A stretch of DNA of 64,000 bases, from the NCBI RefSeq assembly GCF_022869165.1, contig NZ_CP094929.1:868001-932000 (forward strand). The letters run 5' to 3'. The notes under the pieces are model-generated. The model had not been told where the DNA came from. It saw only the letters and a list, made by a program, of their open reading frames with translations, and searched no databases. Origin of the DNA: Sphaerochaeta associata (GTDB lineage: Bacteria > Spirochaetota > Spirochaetia > Sphaerochaetales > Sphaerochaetaceae). Shown piece after piece: positions 35,862 through 45,176 of this stretch (within the stretch, counting starts at the first letter, position 1; the number at the start of each line of letters is the position of its first letter). Made by a program: the position numbers and the translations under genes.

Positions 35862-37528
35862 AAATGCAGCTTCAGACCGAAGACGAGTTGAAGGTCGCTT
35901 GCATATGAATTATAGCTGTTGGTGATTTTGTTTAGGATGCGTCTCCCGATCCAATCGGCATGAGCATAGAGTTCAAGATTCCTCCACCCGGTATAGTAGG
36001 TTCCTTTCAGTCCGACAATGAGGCGTTCGGTGACGGAATCTCCTGAAGGTGAGGGCCCGGATATATTAGGAGCTTTTCCATTACTTACATCGACGGCATC
36101 ATCTGGATTAACGTAGTGTGCAGATGTGTAGGTCAGCTCTCCCTGGCGGTGAATGGTGACCGAACCTTCCGCTGAGAACAGGTTGGGTCTGAAATAGGTC
36201 AGCTTGGTCTGCAAGACTTGGCTGTCGGAGCCGTACGAATAGCCTAAATAGTCGATGATCATCGGCTGAAGATGCGCTTGGTGTTTCATCAAATCTCTGG
36301 CTACCAAGAAATCGACGTTCTCTCTTCGATAGAAAGCTGGATCTATAGAGGCAAATTCAGTTTGGGCGGTCCAGTATCCTGTAGATTGATTCCATGTGTA
36401 GGCAACGCCTCCAAGATAGGCAAGGGCATTTGCCGTCTTTGCTTTCTCACTAGAGAGCTGGAATTGGTCGAGGGCAAACTGTCCATGAATCGACAAGCCC
36501 TTTGCAGGAGCTATGTCAGCTTCAATACTGGCAATGGCATTCACGTTATCAGCGTCGAAGATGTTATGATAAATGTATGTCGGATCGAGGTACTGAGGCG
36601 ACATAGTGTCGGCATTCGCCATGATGTTCTCCGAGATGGAGAAGCGTGCCCAAGAGAGCGGACGGAACTCGATGCGGTGACCTAAGAATACTCGGTTGCC
36701 TGCATTATTTAAACTGAGGTCGGGAAAGAAGAGATAGAGCAGCTGCAGCTTGGTATTCACACTGAAGAAGGAGGCCGAAAGGCTGGTGTGGTTGGAGATG
36801 TGGTCTCCAATTACCAAGTTTCCGCTGCTTCCCTGTCCCCAGGAAACGGGCCCCCTGCCCAGGCTTATTGCATACCAAGGTCCTGCATAGGTGAGCTGGC
36901 TGCGTCTGGGAAAGTCGGCCTCCAGTGCCTTGTCAGCATTTGGGATGTTGGTATTGAAGATGCGTCGATAGAGATATGCTGAAGTAACCAGTTCCGCTGA
37001 ATTTGGATCGAGAATAGCACCAATACCAGGAGCGGCAATATCTTCTGTATCATCTTTGTCAGTATATCCACCCACGCCTGCCTGCAACGAGGTTTCAAAG
37101 AGAAAGGACTTGCTGAATTGCAGGGTTATGGTGAGGTCGAAGAGGGGCTGTCTCTCATCGTAGCTGTAGATCCAGTCTTCAAAGGTCTTGAAGTCGGTGC
37201 TGTTGGTGTGGGTGTAGGCTTCCAGGGCTATGGTAGGAGTGACTCTGGATGAGAAGCCGTCGGTCTTGTTTGTTTGGATTCTCTGCCATGCCTGCTCTTT
37301 CAGTTCTTCATAAGGGCTTTGTTCGGGGAGTATGTTCAATATTTGAACAGCCTCGTTGGTATTCCAAGGACGGGAGGCGGAGGGCAGGGGAAATCCATGA
37401 AGGCGGTAGAGAAGGTCTATTTCCTGATAGATCGGAGAGTCGAGGGGGATTTGTGATGGAGAGTATGAGCCGAAGAGCAGGCTTGCTGATATCAGAACAA
37501 GTGCGATGAAACACGTGCGAACCTTCAT
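35858..37528 (-). CDS. Outer-membrane beta-barrel protein, capsule-assembly Wzi-like (556 aa)
   Basis: The signal peptide is MKVRTCFIALVLISASLLFG. The N-terminal 100 residues (IYQEIDLLYRLHG, NTNEAVQIL) look like the helical region before the barrel in Wzi/capsule-assembly proteins. The rest alternates strands with turns and includes YAISLGRGPVSWGQGSSGNL, a feature typical of the Wzi family, and ends LQLVFGLKLHF with a terminal Phe. Likely role: surface polysaccharide attachment or an uncharacterised porin. It is transcribed just upstream of the ABC operon but with a 160-base gap, so it is probably separate. Confidence 0.72.
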   Translation of the reverse strand: MKVRTCFIALVLISASLLFGSYSPSQIPLDSPIYQEIDLLYRLHGFPLPSASRPWNTNEAVQILNILPEQSPYEELKEQAWQRIQTNKTDGFSSRVTPTIALEAYTHTNSTDFKTFEDWIYSYDERQPLFDLTITLQFSKSFLFETSLQAGVGGYTDKDDTEDIAAPGIGAILDPNSAELVTSAYLYRRIFNTNIPNADKALEADFPRRSQLTYAGPWYAISLGRGPVSWGQGSSGNLVIGDHISNHTSLSASFFSVNTKLQLLYLFFPDLSLNNAGNRVFLGHRIEFRPLSWARFSISENIMANADTMSPQYLDPTYIYHNIFDADNVNAIASIEADIAPAKGLSIHGQFALDQFQLSSEKAKTANALAYLGGVAYTWNQSTGYWTAQTEFASIDPAFYRRENVDFLVARDLMKHQAHLQPMIIDYLGYSYGSDSQVLQTKLTYFRPNLFSAEGSVTIHRQGELTYTSAHYVNPDDAVDVSNGKAPNISGPSPSGDSVTERLIVGLKGTYYTGWRNLELYAHADWIGRRILNKITNSYNSYASDLQLVFGLKLHF

Positions 37529-37635
37529 GGTATAGTCCTCTGTTCAAGTGTGCTTGTGTGTACTGTAGAGCATGAGAGGCAAAATGAAAAGGTTTCCTAC
37601 TTTTCAGAGCAGGGAGAGTATGAAATACTGCGGGT

Positions 37636-39420
37636 ATGAATATACCACAAGACTTGGAAAGCCGTTGTAATCTCTACAGTTCTCAATTTGACTTGGTAGT
37701 CTCAATGTTTGACGATTATGCATCCGATGATCATGCACTCAATGAGAGCACAGATGCATTGGAGTCGTTCCTTACTCAGAAGGAACCTCACAATGATGAG
37801 TACAGGTATTCCATACTTAACCAATATATGTTGAGCCAAACGCTTGGGAAAGCTAATCAGCATGGAAACCTATTGCAGAACTATGGTGCTGTGCTGCCTC
37901 CACAGACCCGGCAGGTTTTTGAACATTGGGTGGCCCATCCTGCGTTCTATCTTGCCTTCAAGATTGTCGAAAGGAAGAAAAAGGACTTGTTTGAGATTGT
38001 GGATTTGCTGACAGATGCCCGCTACTTGTTCTCCTCTCCTGGTTTGGATTCCATGCAGGACAAGCGTGAAACTCGCAATGCTACCTATGTCGCCGTGATG
38101 TTGGATAATGGCCTCTGTCTACAGAGTGCCGGAATGATACATTATGGTTCATTACTGGCTGATGACATTGTCTTTACCTGCCGATTGTTCGATGCCGACT
38201 TGTATGCAAAGGCTGGCTTGGATGGGGTTTTGAAGGAGTATCCACAGGTCTTCTATTATTGGGATAACATCTCTATCATTCCTTCGATTACCTTGAAAGA
38301 TGCAGAGATGCTTATCCACATGGCATATGTGGACGAGGTCGACTATGACTTCCAAAGGCCGTTCTGGTCGATTGAATCGAAGGAAGGTGCAACTCAATAC
38401 ATGCTGCAAGAAGCCGATGAAGCTATGGTTGAGCAGTATGGACATTCTTTTTTGCTTGAGCAACCGGGGTTATATAATTTTCGCATATTCAAACTGAAGC
38501 AGCGTTGGCTGATATTCGCCTTTGCAGCGGACGCGTTTTCCTTGCTCTGCCGGATTGTCGGCCATCCTGGCACAGAGCCTCTGGTCCGGCTTTCGATCCC
38601 CTTGGCACTACAGTTGGAAAAGGATCATCCAATGCCCTGGCAGCCCTTCAAGCTGGTTGGAGAAGAGGATGATGAAGATCTAGATGAGGATGAAGCGGTA
38701 AAATCCGCAGACGAAAGGGAAATTGCCGCCTTGGACAGGGTGATGGGCAGATACATCGAAGCCTTGAATAACGGAAAAGATTTCAATGTTGAAAAAGAAG
38801 CTCGCAAAGCGGGTGTTGATGCTGAGCTCGTACAGGAGTTCATCACTCAGATGCACAAGACAATTGCAAAATACTCCTATAATGTGCCTAGGGAAGAAAA
38901 ACAGTTCGAGCTTGATGGGTGGCCGGTACCGCCGGCCTCTCAGCGAAGGGATTTTGCCGATGACTTGTATGATTCCTCCCTATTCCTGCTTGATGAAGCT
39001 GATGAGCTGATCGAGAGATTCCACGGCTACACCCAGGACCGCTATCGTCAGGAAGTCAAGGAGGAAGGTCTCATCGGCTGCATCGAGGACCTGTTTGTAA
39101 AAGAGTTTGAGGATGAGACTCTTGGGTATACAAGCCTGAATACCTTGCTGTGGATTATCTTGAACCTTGGGGAGAAACCTCTCTTGGTTCGCTCCCTTGC
39201 CTTGGAAGCGTTTAAGCTCTTCCCCCTGCTTCACCGAGCGTATGAGTTCAATGTGTATGTGGAGCTGGTAAGCAAGGTGGTATTCAAATGCTTTATCCAG
39301 ACGTCGCTGTGTAGTGTTGCCGAGCGACCGCGGGGTGAGAAACGAACGAGAGGCCTGTATACCATACAAGCCTCCCCGATGTTGAGGACCCTGATTTCAC
39401 CGATTGCCTACTCGGTATAG
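37636..39420 (+). CDS. Conserved hypothetical protein (594 aa)
   Basis: A soluble, acidic, mostly helical protein that I do not recognise. It has a very acidic stretch EEDDEDLDEDEA around residue 350 followed by helical segments (EIAALDRVMGRYIEALNNGK, NVEKEARKAGVDAELVQEF). The final 40 residues (SVAERPRGEKRTRGLYTIQ and on) look unlike the rest and are encoded by a stretch containing an inverted repeat (AGGCCTGTAT/ATACAAGCCT, about 39351-39373). The true end may therefore lie slightly upstream in another frame. It overlaps the convergent gltS gene by 13 bases. Confidence 0.65.
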   Translation: MNIPQDLESRCNLYSSQFDLVVSMFDDYASDDHALNESTDALESFLTQKEPHNDEYRYSILNQYMLSQTLGKANQHGNLLQNYGAVLPPQTRQVFEHWVAHPAFYLAFKIVERKKKDLFEIVDLLTDARYLFSSPGLDSMQDKRETRNATYVAVMLDNGLCLQSAGMIHYGSLLADDIVFTCRLFDADLYAKAGLDGVLKEYPQVFYYWDNISIIPSITLKDAEMLIHMAYVDEVDYDFQRPFWSIESKEGATQYMLQEADEAMVEQYGHSFLLEQPGLYNFRIFKLKQRWLIFAFAADAFSLLCRIVGHPGTEPLVRLSIPLALQLEKDHPMPWQPFKLVGEEDDEDLDEDEAVKSADEREIAALDRVMGRYIEALNNGKDFNVEKEARKAGVDAELVQEFITQMHKTIAKYSYNVPREEKQFELDGWPVPPASQRRDFADDLYDSSLFLLDEADELIERFHGYTQDRYRQEVKEEGLIGCIEDLFVKEFEDETLGYTSLNTLLWIILNLGEKPLLVRSLALEAFKLFPLLHRAYEFNVYVELVSKVVFKCFIQTSLCSVAERPRGEKRTRGLYTIQASPMLRTLISPIAYSV

Positions 39421-40826
39421 AAAAGGTGCTTCCCCTTGGCAAATGACCTCTTTTTGGCGATCAAGAGGTAGGCGACAAAGGATGCAAGCATATAGAACGC
39501 ACTGATGCCGATGGCCAGGGCAAAGAGCGCTGGATTGTTCTTGGTGACACTGAAGGCCGGCAGGTTGATGCTCAGGATAATGGGAATGGCCAGGATGAAG
39601 ACGATGCCCACCGAGTAGAGATAGTCGGTGGCCACCGGGGTTTCGAACTCCTGGTCGACTACACGCAGCAGTGCCAGACCGGTGGGGAGTGTTCCTGTTC
39701 CCGTTCCATAGATGACCAACATCCTGAAGAACTGATGGTCGTCGTAGATTCGGGAGCAGTACCAAGGCAGGATGACGAGGGTGATGAACATGCCTGTAAG
39801 GGTGAGGATGAGAATGGGAAGCCAGTAGCCTTGGACGGTGACCAAGGAGATGGCGCCCAGACTCGAGGCAACGGTCATATCGACCGACAGCCCGCTGATA
39901 CGATTGCACGTTGCGTTGTCGATGGTGGTTTCCACCTTGAAAAAACGCATGATCATCTTCACACCCAAGGCACAGAATGCACTGAAAATGAAGTTGATGC
40001 CCCAAAGACTCTCTGCAAGATCGGCTCCCAAAGGCCCTATGAGGTTGAGCAGAACCGTCAAGCCGGTGAGAAAACCCCAGCTTATCAAGTAGGTGGCCAT
40101 GACCAGGGCGATGTGGTAGGTCAGCGAGTCAAGCGATTCACCGTCGGTAGAGAGATAGGACCCTATTGGTCGTTCATGGTCGAGGCGACTGAAGAATCCG
40201 GTGCGTACGCTCTTGGTGTTGATGCGCTGTGCATGCTCCTTGCCGATCCAGCCGTGTTTCAGGCCTTGGTTGATCAGAACAACACCGCCGAAACTGCCGA
40301 TTAGAAAGCCGATGGCCGCCATGGTCAATCCTACCGATGAGGCCCCCCTGAATCCCATTTTCTCCCAACCGATTCCTATGGAGTAGGCTTGTCCGGGTCC
40401 CAGCTCGAAGCCGAGGGGGAGGGTGAAGCCGAAAGCAGGGTTGAGGTCCGGTTTGAAGGTGGCGATGATCAGGGCTGTCATCACTAATCCAAAGAAGCAT
40501 TGCAGGCCGTACTGGCCCATGACGGCAGTGACGTTGGCTGCCAAAGTCCGTTTTGCCTTCCCGTCCTTCTTCTGCTTGCCTGTTACACGAAGCAGCATGG
40601 AGATGAAGGAGATGTTCAAGAGGTGATAGACGATCTCGCCAAGGAAATCATTCCTGAGCCCCCAAACCGGTGCCACGAAGTTGTAGAAGACCAATAACAA
40701 GATTCCGGAGATGATGGGAGCCGGGATTAGGAACCGTTGAAAGAAACGTATTCTCGATCGCAGCAGAGCTGCCAGCAACAGCGAGAATGAGATGATGCCG
40801 ATGTGGTAGAAAAAGTTCCAGTTCAT
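39408..40826 (-). CDS. gltS: Sodium/glutamate symporter-like transporter (472 aa)
   Basis: A multispanning inner-membrane protein of the GltS (ESS) family, which imports glutamate with Na+. The hallmark FELGPGQAYSIGIGWEKMGF (about residues 141-160) corresponds to the GGPGTA-type re-entrant motif, and VASSLGAISLVTVQGY to the second inverted half. About 12 membrane segments are visible. At 472 residues it is longer than E. coli GltS (about 400). Its ATG overlaps the stop of the acyltransferase gene (ATGA), so the two are co-translated. The substrate might differ from glutamate. Confidence 0.8.
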   Translation of the reverse strand: MNWNFFYHIGIISFSLLLAALLRSRIRFFQRFLIPAPIISGILLLVFYNFVAPVWGLRNDFLGEIVYHLLNISFISMLLRVTGKQKKDGKAKRTLAANVTAVMGQYGLQCFFGLVMTALIIATFKPDLNPAFGFTLPLGFELGPGQAYSIGIGWEKMGFRGASSVGLTMAAIGFLIGSFGGVVLINQGLKHGWIGKEHAQRINTKSVRTGFFSRLDHERPIGSYLSTDGESLDSLTYHIALVMATYLISWGFLTGLTVLLNLIGPLGADLAESLWGINFIFSAFCALGVKMIMRFFKVETTIDNATCNRISGLSVDMTVASSLGAISLVTVQGYWLPILILTLTGMFITLVILPWYCSRIYDDHQFFRMLVIYGTGTGTLPTGLALLRVVDQEFETPVATDYLYSVGIVFILAIPIILSINLPAFSVTKNNPALFALAIGISAFYMLASFVAYLLIAKKRSFAKGKHLFYTE

Positions 40827-42013
40827 GCTTGGTCTCCCTCAATGCTCTTTCGTTTTGCTTGATACATCTCCACGTACTTGAGAATGCATCCTCGTTTGAA
40901 AATCCTGATTCGGTAGAGCGTATTGTCGTGGTAGAGTTCCAATGTATTCTTGGCGTTGATGATCATCGACTGGATATCGGCAAACCTGAAGAACAGGTTC
41001 CTCCCTGACTTGGAAGAGATGCTCATCCCCTCGGGCTTCATCTGAAGCGTGAACTGTTTTTCCAAGGTGATAAGCTTCTTTTCATCTCCGGTTTGCAGCA
41101 ACACCCCTTTATCCGGAGGGAAGGCAAGAGAGGAGCTTACGGGCAAGCCGATGTACTGCTTCTCCCATGCATGCCAAGCGGCGATGTCGTCGAAGTGGTG
41201 GGTGCCTTGGGTCGTATGCAGCTTGTCGTAGGGGTCCAGTTTAGCAGAAGACGCACAATGCGTACAGGTGATGGTAGTGCCTTTGCTTGTGATCGTACCT
41301 GCTTGTTTACACTCGGGACAGAGGTAGAGCACCTGCTCAACGCCTTCGGCTGCGCGTTTTGACAGATAGGGAACCCGGTTTTTCTCCTGCCAATCACGGT
41401 AGGAGAATCCAATGTCGGAGAGGAGTTTCGCATAGAGTTCTGCTACCGACATCCCGCTGATATGGTCGGGCATGATCGGCGGAAGAACCCGCAGACACAC
41501 CTTGCCTTTTCGTTTCTTGTCGGCCCATCGGGGTTTCAGTCCGTAGAAACCCTCGAGGTGCATGACAACAATCGGAACTTTGAACATGCGGACCAGCTTG
41601 GCGATCGCTTGGTCGAATCCTACCGGTTCTCCGTCCCAGGTGCGGGTTCCTTCAGGAAACAGTCCAACGATATCCCCCTGCTTGAGGGCATCCCCGATTG
41701 CGCGGATGGTAAACAGGTCACTGCGTCCCTGCTGTTTGGATATCGCTCCAACCCAGCGCTCAAGCATGGGCCTGAGCCCGAAGAGCTTGAAGAGGTATGC
41801 ACCCGCCACCCAGCGGATGTGTACGGGGGAAGCTGAGCTGATGAAGAGGGAATCCATGGTGTGGACGTGGTTGCCGATCACCAGAAACGGAGGCTTCAGC
41901 GTACGCAATTGCTCCATGCCAACCGATTCGACACGATTATGTTTGAGAAGATAAGCGCCATACGTCGGCTGTGCAATCCGTATAAATAATGGCTTTTTGG
42001 ACACTATTCTCAT
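40823..42013 (-). CDS. PlsC-type acyltransferase with C-terminal zinc ribbon (396 aa)
   Basis: The N-terminal half is a 1-acyl-glycerol-3-phosphate acyltransferase domain: GNHVHTMDS (H-x4-D catalytic motif, about residues 47-55), LFPEGTRTWDG (substrate-binding motif, about 118-128) and VPIVVMHLEGFYG. Unusually, residues about 230-255 form a zinc ribbon (LCPEC, CTHC), followed by a PH-like C-terminal part (KLITLEKQFTLQM, IYRIRIF-type strands). It is likely to act at the membrane in phospholipid synthesis or glycolipid acylation. It is first in an operon with gltS. Confidence 0.85.
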   Translation of the reverse strand: MRIVSKKPLFIRIAQPTYGAYLLKHNRVESVGMEQLRTLKPPFLVIGNHVHTMDSLFISSASPVHIRWVAGAYLFKLFGLRPMLERWVGAISKQQGRSDLFTIRAIGDALKQGDIVGLFPEGTRTWDGEPVGFDQAIAKLVRMFKVPIVVMHLEGFYGLKPRWADKKRKGKVCLRVLPPIMPDHISGMSVAELYAKLLSDIGFSYRDWQEKNRVPYLSKRAAEGVEQVLYLCPECKQAGTITSKGTTITCTHCASSAKLDPYDKLHTTQGTHHFDDIAAWHAWEKQYIGLPVSSSLAFPPDKGVLLQTGDEKKLITLEKQFTLQMKPEGMSISSKSGRNLFFRFADIQSMIINAKNTLELYHDNTLYRIRIFKRGCILKYVEMYQAKRKSIEGDQA

Positions 42014-42312
42014 CTATGTATAAATTCTATATGTTCTGTGGATGGTTGTCTATCAACAAGTGTCTGAAAGGTGTGGATTATTTGTGAAAAAAATATGTAT
42101 TGATGTGCCATCACCAACTTCCTGTCAAGGCCATACGGCTTGTTTTTGGGTTCTCATTACTGTTGGTTGTGGGGGATGGGTGTTGAAACTTTATCAATTT
42201 TTGCTGAAGCATTTCTTCTTTCAAAAAGATAAAGCAAACCAATTAGGTTGTAATTATATGCCTTGTAAGGTAAAAAATGAGAATGAAGGTTGCAAGCAAG
42301 GTTTCTTTTTTC

Positions 42313-42347
42313 TTGCAAAACAGCCTGATTCCTGTTTAATATTAAAC
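42313..42347 (+). promoter_or_regulatory. Promoter and palindromic operator of the LacI-type gene
   Basis: TTGCAA (42313-42318), an 18-base spacer and TAATAT (42337-42342) form a good sigma-70 promoter. The -10 lies within GTTTAATATTAAAC (42334-42347), a perfect 14-bp palindrome, 23 bases before the ATG. This suggests autoregulation. The rest of the 357-base gap (42014-42312) is AT-rich with no gene seen. Confidence 0.6.
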
Positions 42348-42370
42348 ATTGAATGCAATGAGGTACCTTG

Positions 42371-43432
42371 ATGCGCAAGAAAAAAGTCACCCTACAGGAC
42401 ATCGCAGACAAAGTTGGCATATCTTCTGCCAGTGTTTCCATGATTCTTGCCTCCAAGAGCCTGAATCGCTTCTCTGATGAGACGATCAACGCAGTCTATA
42501 CCGTCAGTCGACAACTGGGCTATGAGTGCAAACACTCCAAGGAGGACCGTAAGGTCGTCATCATTGTCTGTCCCTCGGTCATAAATCCCTATTTTGCATC
42601 CATCATCCAGGGGATGGAGCAGGAAGCCAAGGTGCGTGGACTGGGTACCATGCTGTTCACCACCTATTGGGATCTCGACAAGGAGAAGCGAATCTGTGAG
42701 TTTGCCAAGGAACCTTCAGTCGGCGGGGTGATCTTTGCCATGATTCCTCAACAACCCGAGCTTGTTCGAGAATTGAACAAGACCGTACCGGTGGTGGCCG
42801 TCGGCGACAAGCAGAACGACATCGGTCTCGATACAGTGGATGTAAACAACTTCAACGCAGGCATCTTGGTAGCCAATCATCTGCTCTCTTTGGGTCATCG
42901 CAGGATTGCCTACCTCTCTACCAGTCTCAACAGCGAGCACAGCGCCCGGGTCAGGCGCTTCGAGGGACTGAAGGCCGCCATCAAGCAGTTCGGACAAACG
43001 GCCAAACTCAGTCTCTACACAGCCGAGGTATCCTCGCTCACCGAGCTCAACACCCTTGATATCGAGCACCAGACAGGCTACGCCCTGGCAAAACGCTGCA
43101 TGAAGGAGACTCCGGATGTTACAGCCATGGTTGCCATCAACGATATGGTCGCCTATGGAGTCATCGATGCCATCAAGGAGAGCGGGGCCTCGATCCCTGA
43201 AGATTACAGTGTCTGCGGATTTGACAACATCTATCCTTCCTCCTTTGCCGGAGTAGGGCTTACCACCGTCGAACACTACATCCTCCAGGGAGGCAAGAGT
43301 GCAGTTCGTCTTCTCTGTGAGAAAATGGATCGGCAGCAACCCCGTACCCTGGAACAAGGTGCGGTAACGCGCGTGGAGTATCAAAATCGCTTGGTTGTTC
43401 GTACTTCGACAGGAACTCCTCCAGTCAAGTAG
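42371..43432 (+). CDS. LacI-family transcriptional regulator (353 aa)
   Basis: The N-terminal helix-turn-helix is VTLQDIADKVGISSASVSMILASK, with the hinge helix after it. The effector-binding domain resembles ribose-binding protein: VIIVCPSVINPYFASIIQGM, NFNAGILVANHLLSLGHRRI, TAMVAINDMVAYGVIDAIKE, DYSVCGFDNI. I chose ATG 42371 with GAGG upstream rather than the TTG at 42368. The effector is probably a sugar. The MFS transporter gene starts 54 bases downstream on the same strand and is a plausible target. Confidence 0.93.
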   Translation: MRKKKVTLQDIADKVGISSASVSMILASKSLNRFSDETINAVYTVSRQLGYECKHSKEDRKVVIIVCPSVINPYFASIIQGMEQEAKVRGLGTMLFTTYWDLDKEKRICEFAKEPSVGGVIFAMIPQQPELVRELNKTVPVVAVGDKQNDIGLDTVDVNNFNAGILVANHLLSLGHRRIAYLSTSLNSEHSARVRRFEGLKAAIKQFGQTAKLSLYTAEVSSLTELNTLDIEHQTGYALAKRCMKETPDVTAMVAINDMVAYGVIDAIKESGASIPEDYSVCGFDNIYPSSFAGVGLTTVEHYILQGGKSAVRLLCEKMDRQQPRTLEQGAVTRVEYQNRLVVRTSTGTPPVK

Positions 43433-43486
43433 GAGACCTTTGACTTCTTTGCGTTTAGGTGCTACATACCAAGCGAGGTTGTTAGT

Positions 43487-44761
43487 ATGCTAAAGCAAAC
43501 ATTCACTAAAAATGTGCAGTATGCAAAGTTTTGTGCATACGGGTTTCTCAAGGACCTGAGGTTTTATGAGCCGTTCATGCTGCTGGTCTTCTTGGACAAG
43601 GGGCTGAGTTATCTTGAGATCGGGACCCTCTATGCGACCCGTGAAGTGCTGATCAACATAACTGAAATCCCTTCAGGTATTTTCGCAGACAGTGTCGGAA
43701 GAAGAATGACGATGGTATTCTCCTTTCTTGCCTATATCCTGGCTTTTATAACCTTCTATTTCGCCGACCGTTTTGAGATTTTGCTGCTTGCGATGATTGC
43801 CTACGCCTTTGGGGATGCCTTTCGTACCGGAACCCACAAGGCGATGATCTTCGATTACCTGAGACTCAACGGGTGGGAGGACCAGAAAACCTACTACTAC
43901 GGGCACACCCGTGCTTGGTCGCAGAGAGGAGCCGCCATATCCGCTCTGATTGCAGCCCTGCTTGTCCTGTATCAAGGATCCTATGCTCCAATTTTTCTTT
44001 TTACCATCATACCGTATGTACTCAACATGTTCCTCATTCTCTCCTATCCAAAGAGTCTTGACGGGAATCGGCATGCCGGCGACAAGCGGGTAGGACAGGA
44101 GTTCGTCACCGTTTTCCGCTCGCTTGTTGTTACCATGAAGAGTCTTTCGATGGTGCGCACCATCTCCAGCCAGGCTCTGTACAGCGGCTACTACAAAGCG
44201 TTCAAGGACTATTTGCAGCCGCTCTTGCAGACCCTTGCCCTGAGCCTTCCGATATTTCTGGCTTTCGAGGTCCAGAAACGGACTGCGTTGGTGATAGGAA
44301 TCGTCTACTCCCTCTTGTACGCAACAACCGCATTTGCTTCCAGTAAATCGGGAGCGTTGGCATCGCATTTCAACGGCTTGGCTACGCCGCTGAACATCAC
44401 CCTGTTGATCGGGCTCTCCCTTGGATTGGTCAGCGGCCTTTTGCTCCATCTTTCCTATGTGGTGCTGGCCGTAGTGCTGTACCTCGGCATTTATATTCTG
44501 GAGAATCTGCGTAAGCCGATGGGAATCGCCTATGTAAGCGAGCGGATGGATCAAACATCGCTTGCATCGGCTCTGTCTGTAGAGTCGCAGGCCGAAAGCA
44601 TGTTCGCAGCTGCAATCGCCCTGCTGCTCGGCTGGCTCAGCACCCTGTTCGGGGTCGGTTTGGGGATTTTGTTTGTCTCAATAATCTGTTTGCTGCTCGG
44701 CCTTGTGCTTCAATTGCCCCAAGAGGGAGCTACAGAGTCTCAGGCTCGCCGAAGGTCATAA
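43487..44761 (+). CDS. MFS transporter (424 aa)
   Basis: Twelve hydrophobic segments in two halves. The first cytoplasmic loop carries EIPSGIFADSVGRRMTMVFSF, the MFS motif A (GxxaDxxGRR). LEN and KPMGIAYVSERM belong to the second half. It resembles a spirochaete/Firmicutes group of uncharacterised major facilitators; the cargo is unknown. It follows the LacI regulator and its 3-prime end overlaps the convergent P-II-like gene by 32 bases. Confidence 0.85.
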   Translation: MLKQTFTKNVQYAKFCAYGFLKDLRFYEPFMLLVFLDKGLSYLEIGTLYATREVLINITEIPSGIFADSVGRRMTMVFSFLAYILAFITFYFADRFEILLLAMIAYAFGDAFRTGTHKAMIFDYLRLNGWEDQKTYYYGHTRAWSQRGAAISALIAALLVLYQGSYAPIFLFTIIPYVLNMFLILSYPKSLDGNRHAGDKRVGQEFVTVFRSLVVTMKSLSMVRTISSQALYSGYYKAFKDYLQPLLQTLALSLPIFLAFEVQKRTALVIGIVYSLLYATTAFASSKSGALASHFNGLATPLNITLLIGLSLGLVSGLLLHLSYVVLAVVLYLGIYILENLRKPMGIAYVSERMDQTSLASALSVESQAESMFAAAIALLLGWLSTLFGVGLGILFVSIICLLLGLVLQLPQEGATESQARRRS

Positions 44762-45053
44762 AACGCTCGACATCGACACAAAAGGCGATTCCTGCTCCCG
44801 GCTCGACAAGTGGCGGTACTTCCTTGATGGCTTGGAGCACCTTTCCGGTCTGACCGGCTCCGACCAGGACAAGAAGCATCTCCTTCTCCGGTACAAGCGA
44901 GTAGCCGAAGAACTTGACATCCTCTTCCTTGCCCGTGCCACGAGCTGAGAGGATGGTTCCTCCCGAGGCTCCTGCCTTTCTTGCCGCCTCCATAACTGCT
45001 TCCGCCATGCCTTTGTTGACAATGCAGGTGATGAGGGTATGGGGTGTGTGCAT
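44730..45053 (-). CDS. P-II-like regulatory protein (107 aa)
   Basis: A GlnB/P-II-superfamily ferredoxin-like fold: HTLITCIVNKGMAEAVMEAA (first strand and helix), then GASGGTILSARGTGKEE (T-loop region), KEMLLVLVGAGQTGKVLQAI and an end with GIAFCVDVERF. The T-loop is short and lacks the usual Tyr-51 uridylylation site. Such proteins are often paired with membrane transporters (for example DUF1538), but none is adjacent here. I chose ATG 45053 because AGGAGG lies 7 bases upstream; the longer open frame has no such site. Confidence 0.78.
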   Translation of the reverse strand: MHTPHTLITCIVNKGMAEAVMEAARKAGASGGTILSARGTGKEEDVKFFGYSLVPEKEMLLVLVGAGQTGKVLQAIKEVPPLVEPGAGIAFCVDVERFMTFGEPETL

Positions 45054-45128
45054 GTGATGCCTCCTAATCGTCGCTATACTGTAGTATTGCTGAAATTTGC
45101 GTTCTAGGAAAGAGGGGAGGAAAAAGAA

Positions 45129-45157
45129 CAACCTCCCGCACATTTAGCAGGAGGTTG
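45129..45157 (-). terminator. Terminator of the leftward TTT operon
   Basis: CAACCTCC and GGAGGTTG pair around a 13-base loop. On the minus strand TTCTTTTTCC follows. It lies 20 bases after the aldolase stop. Confidence 0.9.
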
Positions 45158-45176
45158 TACATGCATCTCTATGCGG

